Below, piece by piece: positions 51,184 through 59,084 of a stretch of 64,000 nt of DNA (within the stretch, counting starts at the first letter, position 1; each line of letters begins with the position of its first letter). Under the pieces are notes generated by a model that was given only the letters and a program-made list of their open reading frames with translations, had not been told where the DNA came from and made no database searches. The stretch is taken from assembly GCF_030651995.1 (NCBI RefSeq), contig NZ_JAUSBN010000066.1, positions 46,923 to 110,922 on the forward strand, in the 5' to 3' direction. A program made the translations under genes and the position numbers. The stretch is from Reyranella sp. (GTDB lineage: Bacteria > Pseudomonadota > Alphaproteobacteria > Reyranellales > Reyranellaceae).

Positions 51184-52404
51184 ATGAAGTCCGGCGCCCG
51201 CCTGGTCGCGATCGTCTGCGCGGCGCAGATCTTCGTGCAGATCGGGGCGGGATTCTGGCCCGCGCTGCTGCCGCAGATGATGCAGCGCTGGAGCCTGTCG
51301 AACAGCGAGGCGGGCTGGATCACCGCGATCTTCTTCGGCGCCTACATGGTGGCGGTGCCGGTGCTGGTCACGCTCACCGACAAGATTGACGGCAAGCGGG
51401 TCTATCTGTTCGGCGTCGCCTGCACCGTCGCGGGCCACCTGATGTTCGGCCTGTTCGCCGAAGGCTTCTGGTCGGCCATGGCCACGCGCGCGCTGGCCGG
51501 CATCGGCTGGGCGGGCACCTATATGACCGGCCTCAAGCTGCTGGCCGACCAGGTCGATTCCAAGCTCATGTCGCGCGCCGTCACCGGCCATGCGGCCAGC
51601 ATCGGCATCTCCGGCGCGGTCTCCTACCTGCTGGGCGACGTGCTGGCCGACCAGATCGGCTGGCGCGAGACCTTCGTCTTCTCCGCCGTCACCGCCGCGA
51701 TCGCCTGGACGATGGTGGCATTGTCCGTGTCCTCGAAGCCGCCGGCACCGCGCACGAAGGCGCAGGGGGCGCTGTTCGATTTCAGGCCGGTCGTCCGCAA
51801 TACCTCGGCCTTCGCCTATTCGGTCGTCTACTGCGTCCATACGCTGGAGATGAGCGCGCTGCGCGGCTGGGGCGTGGCCTTCCTCGCCTTCGTCGCGGGC
51901 AGCACCGGCGTCACCGAAGGCACGCTGTCGCCGGCGCTGGTGGTCACGGTGATGGCGCTGCTGGGCACCTTCGCCAGCGTTCTGGGCAACGAGGCCTCGA
52001 TCCGCTTCGGCCGCCGCCGCCTCGTCGCCACGGCGATGATCCTGTCGATCGGCTTCGCCGCGATCGTGGGCTTCGCCGGCTCGACCAGCTACTGGCTGGC
52101 GGTGTTCCTGGTGATCACCTACGGCGTCGTGGTGTGGCTCGATTCCTCGTCGGTCACGGCGGGCGCGGCCGGCAACGCCGAGCCCGCGCGGCGCGGCGCC
52201 ACGCTCGCGGTGCATTCGACCCTGGGCTATGCGGGCGGCTTCGTCGGGCCGTTGGTGGTGGGCTGGACGCTCGATCTCGCCGGAGGCATGTCGCCGATGG
52301 CCTGGGGCCTCGCCTTCCTCGTGGTCGGACTGCTGATGGTGGTGGCGCTGGCGGCGTTTCTCATGATGAAGCCCGCCAATCTCACGGGTGATCGAAGGGG
52401 TTGA
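51184..52404 (+). CDS. MFS transporter, third of three
   Basis: 406 residues from ATG 51184. Twelve helices (LVAIVCAAQIFVQIGAGFWP first), with FGAYMVAVPVLVTLTDKIDGKRVYLFG covering the loop between helices 2 and 3, and RFGRRRLVATAMIL in the second half. It is last in the island on the plus strand. A small convergent gene follows. The cargo is unknown and it may be an ordinary MFS gene outside the ars operon proper. Confidence 0.85.
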   Translation: MKSGARLVAIVCAAQIFVQIGAGFWPALLPQMMQRWSLSNSEAGWITAIFFGAYMVAVPVLVTLTDKIDGKRVYLFGVACTVAGHLMFGLFAEGFWSAMATRALAGIGWAGTYMTGLKLLADQVDSKLMSRAVTGHAASIGISGAVSYLLGDVLADQIGWRETFVFSAVTAAIAWTMVALSVSSKPPAPRTKAQGALFDFRPVVRNTSAFAYSVVYCVHTLEMSALRGWGVAFLAFVAGSTGVTEGTLSPALVVTVMALLGTFASVLGNEASIRFGRRRLVATAMILSIGFAAIVGFAGSTSYWLAVFLVITYGVVVWLDSSSVTAGAAGNAEPARRGATLAVHSTLGYAGGFVGPLVVGWTLDLAGGMSPMAWGLAFLVVGLLMVVALAAFLMMKPANLTGDRRG

Positions 52405-52436
52405 CGAGAGCGTGCGAGGCCGCGCTCTCAGTGCGT

Positions 52437-52697
52437 CTACCGGCCCGTCCTCGGCGTGGGCTTGGGGGCCGGTCGTTTCTCCAGCCGTTCGATCCGCTGC
52501 TCGAAGCTCGTCTGCATCTTCGTGAGCTGCTGCTCGAGTTGGCGCTCCTGGACCTTGAGCTGCTCGATCTGGCTCGAGAGAGCGGAGATCGAGCGCTGCA
52601 GATCGTTGAAGCGCGCGTCGATGCCGGACTGCGCTGCGGCGGCGCCGGGGGCGACGAGCAGGGACAGCAGGGCGAGGCGGAGCAGGGACGCGCTCAT
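52437..52697 (-). CDS. small exported coiled-coil protein
   Basis: 86 residues. A signal peptide (SASLLRLALLSLLVAPGAAA, cleavage before QSG) leads to a heptad-type helix from about 28 to 73 (LQRSISALSSQIEQLKVQER, LEQQLTKMQTSFEQRIERLE) and a Pro/Arg-rich tail. This is the size and form of CpoB/YbgF N-terminal-type trimerising coiled coils, but the TPR part is absent. It may be a periplasmic structural protein. The function is unknown. Confidence 0.7.
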   Translation of the reverse strand: MSASLLRLALLSLLVAPGAAAAQSGIDARFNDLQRSISALSSQIEQLKVQERQLEQQLTKMQTSFEQRIERLEKRPAPKPTPRTGR

Positions 52698-52717
52698 CCG
52701 CGAAGCCGCCGGCCGGT

Positions 52718-53719
52718 TTACTCGGCGGCCTGCTGGAGCCGCGTCGGCACGGTCTCGCCGGCGAAGAGCGCTGCGCGCGCGGCGTCGTACTCGGCCTTGA
52801 GACGCGCCACGATCTCGGCGGCGGGCGGCGCGTCATGGATCTGGCCGACGCCCTGTCCGGCGCCCCAGATGTCGCGCCAGGCCTTGACCTTCATGTTGCC
52901 GCCCGAACCGAAGTTCATCTTGCTCTTGTCGGCTTCCGGCAGCGCGTCGGGATCGAGGCCGGCGGCCGCGATGCTGCGCTTCATGTAGTTGCCGTGCACG
53001 CCGGTGAAGAGGTTGGTGTAGACGATCTCCTCGCCGGTCGACTCGATGATGCACTGCTTGTTGGCGTCGGTGGCGTTGCCTTCCTTGCTCGCGGTGAAGC
53101 GCGTGCCGAGATAGGCGAGGTCGGCGCCCAGCGCCTGCGCGGCCAGCACCGAGGCGCCGTTGGAGATCGAGCCCGAGAGCAGGATCGTGCCGTCGTAGAA
53201 CTGGCGCACTTCCGGCACCAGCGCGAAGGGCGAGAGCCGGCCGGCATGACCGCCGGCGCCGGCGCAGACCAGGATGAGGCCGTCGACGCCGGCCTTCAGC
53301 GCGCGCTTGGCATGGGTCACGTTGGTCACGTCATGGAACACCAGGCAGCCGTAGCGATGCGCCGAGACGACGACGTCGTCGGGCGCGCGCAGCGAGGTGA
53401 TCTGGATCGGCACCTTGTACTTCTCGCACATGTCGATGTCGTGCTGCAGGCGGTCGTTCGACGAGTGCACGATCTGGTTGACCGCGAAGGGCGCCACCTT
53501 CTTGTCCGGATGCTTGGCCTTGTACTCGCCCAGCTCGCCGGTGATGCGCTTCAGCCATTCCTCGAGCAGCTCCTTCGGCCGCGCGTTCAGTGCCGGGAAA
53601 GAGCCGACGACGCCGGCCTTGCACTGCTCGATGACGAGGTCGGGGTTGGACACGATGAACAGCGGCGCGCCGACCACCGGGATCGAGAGGTTGTCGCGCA
53701 GCAGGGCGGGAAGGGCCAT
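52718..53719 (-). CDS. nitronate monooxygenase family protein
   Basis: 333 residues. The FMN TIM barrel of the NMO/2-nitropropane dioxygenase family is seen in LSIPVVGAPLFIVSNPDLV at the start, LILVCAGAGGHAGRLSPFALV (about 149-169) with its His, and GADLAYLGTRF. Such enzymes oxidise toxic propionate-3-nitronate or related nitronates. It is 20 bases downstream of no gene and 68 bases from the GST stop, on the same strand as GST and the carotenoid oxygenase. Confidence 0.9.
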   Translation of the reverse strand: MALPALLRDNLSIPVVGAPLFIVSNPDLVIEQCKAGVVGSFPALNARPKELLEEWLKRITGELGEYKAKHPDKKVAPFAVNQIVHSSNDRLQHDIDMCEKYKVPIQITSLRAPDDVVVSAHRYGCLVFHDVTNVTHAKRALKAGVDGLILVCAGAGGHAGRLSPFALVPEVRQFYDGTILLSGSISNGASVLAAQALGADLAYLGTRFTASKEGNATDANKQCIIESTGEEIVYTNLFTGVHGNYMKRSIAAAGLDPDALPEADKSKMNFGSGGNMKVKAWRDIWGAGQGVGQIHDAPPAAEIVARLKAEYDAARAALFAGETVPTRLQQAAE

Positions 53720-53787
53720 CGTTTCGCTCCTTGGATTCGTCTGTTCGTCGTTCGGTTAGGGGCCTAGCACGACCCCGGTCTTTTTCG

Positions 53788-54453
53788 CTACTTCGCCAGC
53801 TCGTAGGGCCCACCCTTTTCCAGCGCCCGCTTGTAGGCGGGACGGGCATGGATCCGGTCGAGGAAGCCCTTGAGCTTCGGCATCTTGTTGATCAGCGGCG
53901 AGCGTGCCGTGGCGGCTTCCAGCGGGAAGCTCATCTGGATGTCGGCCGCCGTGAACTCCGCGCCGGCGAACCACTCGCGGCGCATGAGCTCGCCTTCCAG
54001 GAACATGAAATGGTTGGCGATCTGCGGCATCAGCAGCGTCCTGTCGGCGCCGCCCGCAATGGCGCGCGCCACCGGCCGCATGAAGAAGGGCACGCGCGCG
54101 GGCAGGAGACCGAACACCAGCTTCATCAACAGGGGCGGCATCAGCGAGCCCTCCGCGTAGTGCATGAAATAGGTGTAGTTGAGCCGCTCCGGCGTGCCGG
54201 GGGCCGGGGTGAAGCGGCCCCCGCCATAGGTCTCGGACAGGTACTCCAGGATGGCGCCCGACTCGGCCAGCACCGCAGTCCCGTCGGTGATCACCGGCGC
54301 CTTACCCAGCGGATGCACTTTGCGCAGCTCGTCGGGCGCCTGCATCGAAGGTTTGCGCTGGTAGCGCTTCACCTCGTAGGGCACGCCGAGCTCCTCGAGC
54401 ATCCAGAGGATGCGCTGCGAGCGGGAATTGTTCAGGTGATGGACGGTGATCAT
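53788..54453 (-). CDS. glutathione S-transferase family protein
   Basis: 221 residues from the ATG at 54453. The thioredoxin-like N-terminus (VHHLNNSRSQRILWMLEELGVPYEV, then GKAPVITDGTAVLAESGAILEYL) and helical C-terminus (FTAADIQMSFPLEAA) fit GST. The residue at the catalytic position is in NNSRSQ, so Ser is likely. It starts 2 bases after the carotenoid oxygenase stop and is cotranscribed with it, so a product of that enzyme might be its substrate, which is a guess. Confidence 0.9.
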   Translation of the reverse strand: MITVHHLNNSRSQRILWMLEELGVPYEVKRYQRKPSMQAPDELRKVHPLGKAPVITDGTAVLAESGAILEYLSETYGGGRFTPAPGTPERLNYTYFMHYAEGSLMPPLLMKLVFGLLPARVPFFMRPVARAIAGGADRTLLMPQIANHFMFLEGELMRREWFAGAEFTAADIQMSFPLEAATARSPLINKMPKLKGFLDRIHARPAYKRALEKGGPYELAK

Positions 54454-54455
54454 CC

Positions 54456-55889
54456 TCACAGCGTACCGGGGCGCCAGTTGCCGTGGAAGCCCGCAGGCAC
54501 CCGGCTGCTGAGATGGGCGAGCGCCACCGGGCCTTTGGCGATGTCGGTCGCCTCGAAGACTGCGAGGTCGCTGCGGCCCTCGGCCGAACGGAAGATGGTC
54601 GCCAGCACCCAGCCGTCGCCCTCGGCGGCCTTGTCGTGGCGCGGCACGAACACCGGCTCGCCGAACCGGTCGTCCTCGCCCGACTTCCAGGTCGCGTTGC
54701 TGCCCGTCTTCAGGTCGTAGTGGGTGATGCCCTCGCCGCGGCGGAGTCCGGTCTGGGCGATGTTGCCCGACACGATCCAGCCGTGGCGGTAGTCGCTCAT
54801 GCAGAAGCGTTCGTCGAAGCGGGGAAATTCGCCGCTGCGGTCGTCGAGCTGCTCCTCGCGGAAGGTATTGGAGTGGTCGGAGAGGTCGAAAGTCCAGCGG
54901 AACAGGCGCGCCGCCGGCGGCTCCTTGGTCGAGGGCGAGCCGTCGGGCAGCGGGAAGAGCGGCGCCACGTCGTACTTCATGACGTCGATCACGACCTTGC
55001 CGTCCGCCGTCTCGAAATGGTTCATCGGGTGGAACACGTAGGAAGGGGGCGCCGTCACCCACTTGACGTCGGCCACCGTGCCCTTGCGCGGGATGAAGGC
55101 GATGTGCGTGCCCTTGTCCGGCTCCCAGGCGAAGGGCGGCAGCCCGCCCATGGCGCGTTCCATCGACGAGGTGAGCGGGAAGACCGGCACGACGATCCAG
55201 TTCTTCGTCACGGCGAAGTCGTGGATCATCGAGGGGAAGGGCCCGTCGAGCATCTCGGCGCGCGTGACGGTGCCGTCCTCGGTCACGGTCTGGATGCTGA
55301 TTTCCTTGGTGAAGCGACCCGTCGCCGAATAGCCGAAGAAGATCATCTCCCCGGTCTCGGGATCGAATTTCGGATGCGCGGTGAAGGGCCCGATGAGCTT
55401 GTCGCCGAACGTCTCGTAGCCGCCGTCCTTCGGGCCGACCGGCATCAGGCTCTTCGGGTCGAGCGAGAAGGGGGCGTGCGCCTCCTCCAGCGCCAGCAGC
55501 TTGCCGCCGTGCCAGACGATGTTGGTGTTGGCGATGGTCGAGTTCAGCGCGAAGACGCGCGGGTCGGTGTAGCGCGGATTGCCGAACGTGCCGGAGAGGC
55601 CTTCGCCCTCCTCGTTCTCGATCTTCCACTTGGGCGTCCGCACCCAGCGGTTCTTGTACGAGACGTTGCCGTTCTCGATGTGGAAGGCGTGGATCATGCC
55701 GTCGCCGCCGAACCAGTGATACGGCCCGCGCGGCGCGAACTGCGGGTTCGGCCCGTTGCGGTAGAGCGTGCCGCAGAGTTCCCTGGGCATCTCGCCGGTG
55801 ATCTGGAGATGCCCGGCATCGGCCTCGGTGTTGACGGGCGCGAAGTAGCCGCGAAGGAACGGATTGTCGGTCGGGAAAGGCTTGGCCAC
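54456..55889 (-). CDS. carotenoid cleavage oxygenase family protein
   Basis: 477 residues. The seven-bladed RPE65/CCO family is marked by four iron-binding His: GPFTAHPKFD, SMIHDFAV, FHPMNHFE and GFHGNW at the C-terminus, with the start GTLYRNGPNPQFAP. These enzymes cleave a double bond of carotenoids, apocarotenoids or lignin-type stilbenes with Fe(II) and O2. No carotenoid synthesis genes are near, so a stilbene or plant-derived substrate is equally possible. A ribosome site (AGAAGGAGACC) precedes the ATG. Confidence 0.93.
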   Translation of the reverse strand: MAKPFPTDNPFLRGYFAPVNTEADAGHLQITGEMPRELCGTLYRNGPNPQFAPRGPYHWFGGDGMIHAFHIENGNVSYKNRWVRTPKWKIENEEGEGLSGTFGNPRYTDPRVFALNSTIANTNIVWHGGKLLALEEAHAPFSLDPKSLMPVGPKDGGYETFGDKLIGPFTAHPKFDPETGEMIFFGYSATGRFTKEISIQTVTEDGTVTRAEMLDGPFPSMIHDFAVTKNWIVVPVFPLTSSMERAMGGLPPFAWEPDKGTHIAFIPRKGTVADVKWVTAPPSYVFHPMNHFETADGKVVIDVMKYDVAPLFPLPDGSPSTKEPPAARLFRWTFDLSDHSNTFREEQLDDRSGEFPRFDERFCMSDYRHGWIVSGNIAQTGLRRGEGITHYDLKTGSNATWKSGEDDRFGEPVFVPRHDKAAEGDGWVLATIFRSAEGRSDLAVFEATDIAKGPVALAHLSSRVPAGFHGNWRPGTL

Positions 55890-56034
55890 GGGAGGTCTCC
55901 TTCTGGGTAACGCCGTGTATCTATGAGAGGTTATCGATACACGGCGTTTCCCGCAAGGGCTGAATCGGGAGGCTCATTGCGTGCGTTGTCCAGCGCCCTC
56001 ACGTACCCTATCGTGAGATCATTGAGCAAAAGCA

Positions 56035-56309
56035 TGTCACCTATTGCGAGCATCCTGACGACTATAAATGCACCGTACAGGGTAAAGCTGGACGGCCAGG
56101 CGCTTGCTCATTGCCTGACTCATCCCGAGGCCGCGCAGGCGGCGCCAGGCCACATGTCGGCATTTTTCGGTGAAGTCTCTCCCAGCTTGCAGAAGATCTT
56201 TGCCAGAGAGTTTCACATCAGCGAAGCAACGCTGATCTCCGCGGCAAAGGTCTTTGGCGAGTATTCGCGCGAGCTATATCCGCTGCACTACATCTCAAGA
56301 ACCAGCTAA
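56035..56309 (+). CDS. small hypothetical protein in a lower-GC patch
   Basis: 91 residues from ATG 56035; a longer frame begins at 55923. The C-terminal half (LQKIFAREFHISEATLISAA, then KVFGEYSRELYPLHYISRTS) reads as a small helical domain. No family recognised. The local sequence is visibly less GC-rich than its neighbours, suggesting acquired DNA. It converges on the next gene with a 4-base overlap. Confidence 0.5.
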
Positions 56310-56899
56310 CTTACATTAAATATTCCATCGACGATTTCCTGAATAGGTGGAGGATCTCGCGGTTGTTCAGATGCCGCATCATGTAGCGACTCCATTCCGC
56401 GAAGACGCTGATAGAAGCGCTCCAACCGAATGTTCAGCGCGAAGAATTTGAGCCGATGTCTGACTATGTCCTGGAGAAAGAGCGCACCTTCTGGATATCG
56501 AGACCTGCTAGGCTCGATGCTGCGCGGCACGATGCAATAGCGCCGACCTTCGGGTGCTCCATAGATTCCCAGAGCTGGATTATGAGCGAGCGCATTTCGT
56601 ATTCTGGACCGCTTAGCCATCGAAGTCAGTATCGCCTTCCAATCTGCGGCATGTCCTGTTGCGGAGAACCGGCGTTGGAAAACAGTATCCGTGTAGGAGA
56701 CTTTGCTTCGGAAATTCTCGATGGCAAAGAATGTGTCATAGTGATCTGAGTACTGATCCAGAGTGAAGTTCGCCGGATCTCGCGCAAAGCAGAAAGTAGC
56801 TATGTCGCACAACGTACGCTCGACATGTGCCCATTGCGTAATGGCGAGACCGAGCTCGTGGTAAAAGGCAACATGCTCCTGCTGTATTGAAACCGGCAT
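56306..56899 (-). CDS. HEPN-like protein of unknown function
   Basis: 197 residues from ATG 56899 (ribosome site AAAGGAATTGCG). All-helical composition, with RSRIRNALAHNPAL near 98-111, where Arg101 and His106 form the Rx4H motif of HEPN ribonuclease-like proteins. EHVAFYHELGLAITQWAHVE (8-27) and the later VRHRLKFFALNIRLERFYQR fit a helical bundle. HEPN domains occur in toxins and phage-defence RNases but also in inactive proteins. GC is lower than in the flanks. No antitoxin-like gene sits beside it on the same strand. Confidence 0.68.
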   Translation of the reverse strand: MPVSIQQEHVAFYHELGLAITQWAHVERTLCDIATFCFARDPANFTLDQYSDHYDTFFAIENFRSKVSYTDTVFQRRFSATGHAADWKAILTSMAKRSRIRNALAHNPALGIYGAPEGRRYCIVPRSIEPSRSRYPEGALFLQDIVRHRLKFFALNIRLERFYQRLRGMESLHDAASEQPRDPPPIQEIVDGIFNVS

Positions 56900-57043
56900 C
56901 GCAATTCCTTTTTCAAGAGTACGACTGTAGGCTTTTGCTTGCTCCACGGGAGCAATTCTCACTGCAGAGTTCGCTTTGCTAAGTTTATCAGGGCAAGCAT
57001 GTCATCCCTCGCAGCAATGGTCGGGATCGGCTAATCAAACTCC

Positions 57044-57655
57044 ATGAGCTCCATCAATCCTGTCCTGCCGTCTGGCTACTCTCCTGTTCCGCGGGGGCAC
57101 CTCGCCGCCGTCGTGACGAGCCTCCAGATGTTCGGGCGGCCACCTGAACGACCGGCGCAGCCGTTTCCGGCCGGTGTCACACTCGAGCCGCTGGAGCGGT
57201 CGATCGAGGCCTATCGCACCCTCTATCGCGCGGTGGGGACGGATTGGCTGTGGTTCTCGCGGCTGGTCATGGCGGACGAGAAGCTGCAGGCGATCCTCGA
57301 CAATCCGCAGGTGGAGTTCTTCGCGCTGCGCCGGGACGGGCGCGATGCCGGGATCCTCGAACTGGATTTCAGCCAGCCGGGGGAATGCGAGCTGGCGTTC
57401 TTTGGGGTGGCGCCGGGCCTGGTGGGGACGGGCGTCGGGCGCGCGCTGATGAATGAGGCGATCGCGCGGGCCTGGTCGCGTCCCATCAAGCGGTTCTGGG
57501 TGCACACCTGTACGCTCGACCATCCGGCGGCGCTCGACTTCTACCGGCGGTCGGGCTTCGTGCCCTTTGCCTTCCAGGTCGAGGTGTTTCCCGATCCGCG
57601 TCTCACTGGCGCCCTGCCGCGCAACTGCTCACGGCACGTGCCGTTGCTCGACTGA
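57044..57655 (+). CDS. GNAT family N-acetyltransferase
   Basis: 203 residues. The acetyl-CoA loop lies in LAFFGVAPGLVGTGVGRALMNEAI (about 117-140) with the Q/R-x-x-G-x-G/A form VGTGVG, and PAALDFYRRSGFVPF near 164-178 completes the fold. The substrate is unknown. Its 3' end overlaps the convergent MFS gene by 27 bases, within both reading frames. Confidence 0.9.
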   Translation: MSSINPVLPSGYSPVPRGHLAAVVTSLQMFGRPPERPAQPFPAGVTLEPLERSIEAYRTLYRAVGTDWLWFSRLVMADEKLQAILDNPQVEFFALRRDGRDAGILELDFSQPGECELAFFGVAPGLVGTGVGRALMNEAIARAWSRPIKRFWVHTCTLDHPAALDFYRRSGFVPFAFQVEVFPDPRLTGALPRNCSRHVPLLD

Positions 57656-58933
57656 CGTCGCGGCACCCGCGGCCTCGCGGTCCTCGACGCGGCGGTAGTG
57701 GATCCAGCCGGCGATGCCGAGGGCCAGCAGGAGCAGGCCGAACCAGAACTCGGTGTGGGTCGGGCCGATCAGGTCGAATAGCGGCGTGGCCGCCACATTG
57801 AACAGCAGCATGGAGCCCGCCATGACCGCGAGGCGCAGGCGGAAGACGCGGGCGATTTCGGCGCCGTGGAAGACGGTCTGCATGCGGGTGATCATCGGGA
57901 TGAAGAAGAAGGGTCCGCCGACGCCCGCGATCAGCGCCGCCAGCATCATCGCCGGCAGCTTATAGGGATTGTCGATGCCCCAGGCGGCCAGTGCGATCAG
58001 AGCAAAGCCGCTGCCCATCGCGACGTAGCCCAGGAACATGGTGGACAGCGGGCGGCGGAAGCGGACGCTGCCGGCCACCAGGTTGCCGGCCACGTCGCCG
58101 ACGCCGCACGCGCCGACGATCATGCCGAGCGAGGCCAGTCCGTGCAGGCCGAACAGGTGCGGGTCGTGCTCGACCACCATCAGCGCGATGCAGAGCTGCA
58201 GCGCCACGCTCCACGGCCCGTTGGCGAAGGCGTTGACCATCAGCAGCGCGCCCATCGTCCGCTGGCGCAGCATCAGCCGCGCGCCGTCGAGCAGGGCGTC
58301 CCAGGCGCCGCGCCAGCCGCCTCGGCCGGGCCGCGGCTTGGTGGTCGGATCCACCAGCCGGTCGCGCACCGCCCACACCGCCAGCCCCGACAGCACGAAG
58401 CCCACCGCCGTGATCGACAGGAAGTGGATCACCGGCAGCAGTGTGTTCAGGACCGCCGCCATCATCGGCCCGATCAGCCGGGCGAGCCGCCACGTCGCGT
58501 CGAACAGGCCGTTGATCGCCTGCATCGCGTCGCGGTCGGTCACCAGCACCGGCACCGCCGACTGCAGCGCGGGCGTGAAAACCATGCGCATGGCCGCGAG
58601 GCCCATGACCGATACGATCAGCAGCGGGATGGAGACACCCCAGATGTAGAAGCCGATCACCGGCAGGATGGCCAGCACGGCGCTGGCATACTTGGCGCCG
58701 ATCATGGCGCGGTCGGCCCGCCAGCGGTCGAACGCGGAGGCGCCCAGCAGGCCGACCACCAGCATGGCGGCGTACTGCGTGGCGTTCACGTAGCCCGCGG
58801 CATTGCCGATCTGCTCGGCCGCGATCCACACGACGGCCACGCGAAACAGGTCCTCGCCGATGGTCGAGGCGGCGAGGCCGGACCAGATCGTGGCGACGGC
58901 CGGATCCTTGAGCGGACGGAAGACGGGGATCAT
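57629..58933 (-). CDS. MFS transporter (enterobactin exporter EntS/MFS_3-like)
   Basis: 434 residues from ATG 58933. About twelve helices: FRVAVVWIAAEQIGNAAGYV, YAAMLVVGLLGASAFDRWRADRAMIGAKY with the loop between helices 2 and 3, and LASLGMIVGACGVGDVAGNLVAG in the second half. The pattern resembles EntS-type or multidrug MFS_3 members. The substrate is unknown. It lies behind an intergenic palindromic repeat, and its 3' end overlaps the GNAT gene. Confidence 0.87.
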   Translation of the reverse strand: MIPVFRPLKDPAVATIWSGLAASTIGEDLFRVAVVWIAAEQIGNAAGYVNATQYAAMLVVGLLGASAFDRWRADRAMIGAKYASAVLAILPVIGFYIWGVSIPLLIVSVMGLAAMRMVFTPALQSAVPVLVTDRDAMQAINGLFDATWRLARLIGPMMAAVLNTLLPVIHFLSITAVGFVLSGLAVWAVRDRLVDPTTKPRPGRGGWRGAWDALLDGARLMLRQRTMGALLMVNAFANGPWSVALQLCIALMVVEHDPHLFGLHGLASLGMIVGACGVGDVAGNLVAGSVRFRRPLSTMFLGYVAMGSGFALIALAAWGIDNPYKLPAMMLAALIAGVGGPFFFIPMITRMQTVFHGAEIARVFRLRLAVMAGSMLLFNVAATPLFDLIGPTHTEFWFGLLLLALGIAGWIHYRRVEDREAAGAATSVEQRHVP

Positions 58934-58956
58934 GCCGGGCGATAATTCCAAACGAT

Positions 58957-59062
58957 CCTCATCCTGAGGAGGCGCGAAGCGCCGTCTCGAAGGATGGGCA
59001 ACGGACGCGGTGCGGGTTCCCACCCTTCGAGACGCGGCCTGCGGCCGCTCCTCAGGGTGAGG
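58957..59062. repeat. palindromic CCTCATCCTGAGGAG intergenic repeat
   Basis: CCTCATCCTGAGGAG (58957-58971) pairs with CTCCTCAGGGTGAGG (59048-59062), and inside it CGTCTCGAAGGATGGG (58983-58998) pairs with CCCACCCTTCGAGACG (59019-59034), each with one mismatch. This is a common intergenic repeat in alphaproteobacteria. It may end or insulate transcripts or be a mobile palindrome. Confidence 0.85.
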
Positions 59063-59084
59063 CGATTGGCCTGAGTCGTGGACG

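Noticed and set aside
56035..56899. A toxin-antitoxin pair made of the two lower-GC genes.
   Set aside because: The genes are convergent, not an operon, and the small one has no DNA-binding or antitoxin motif.
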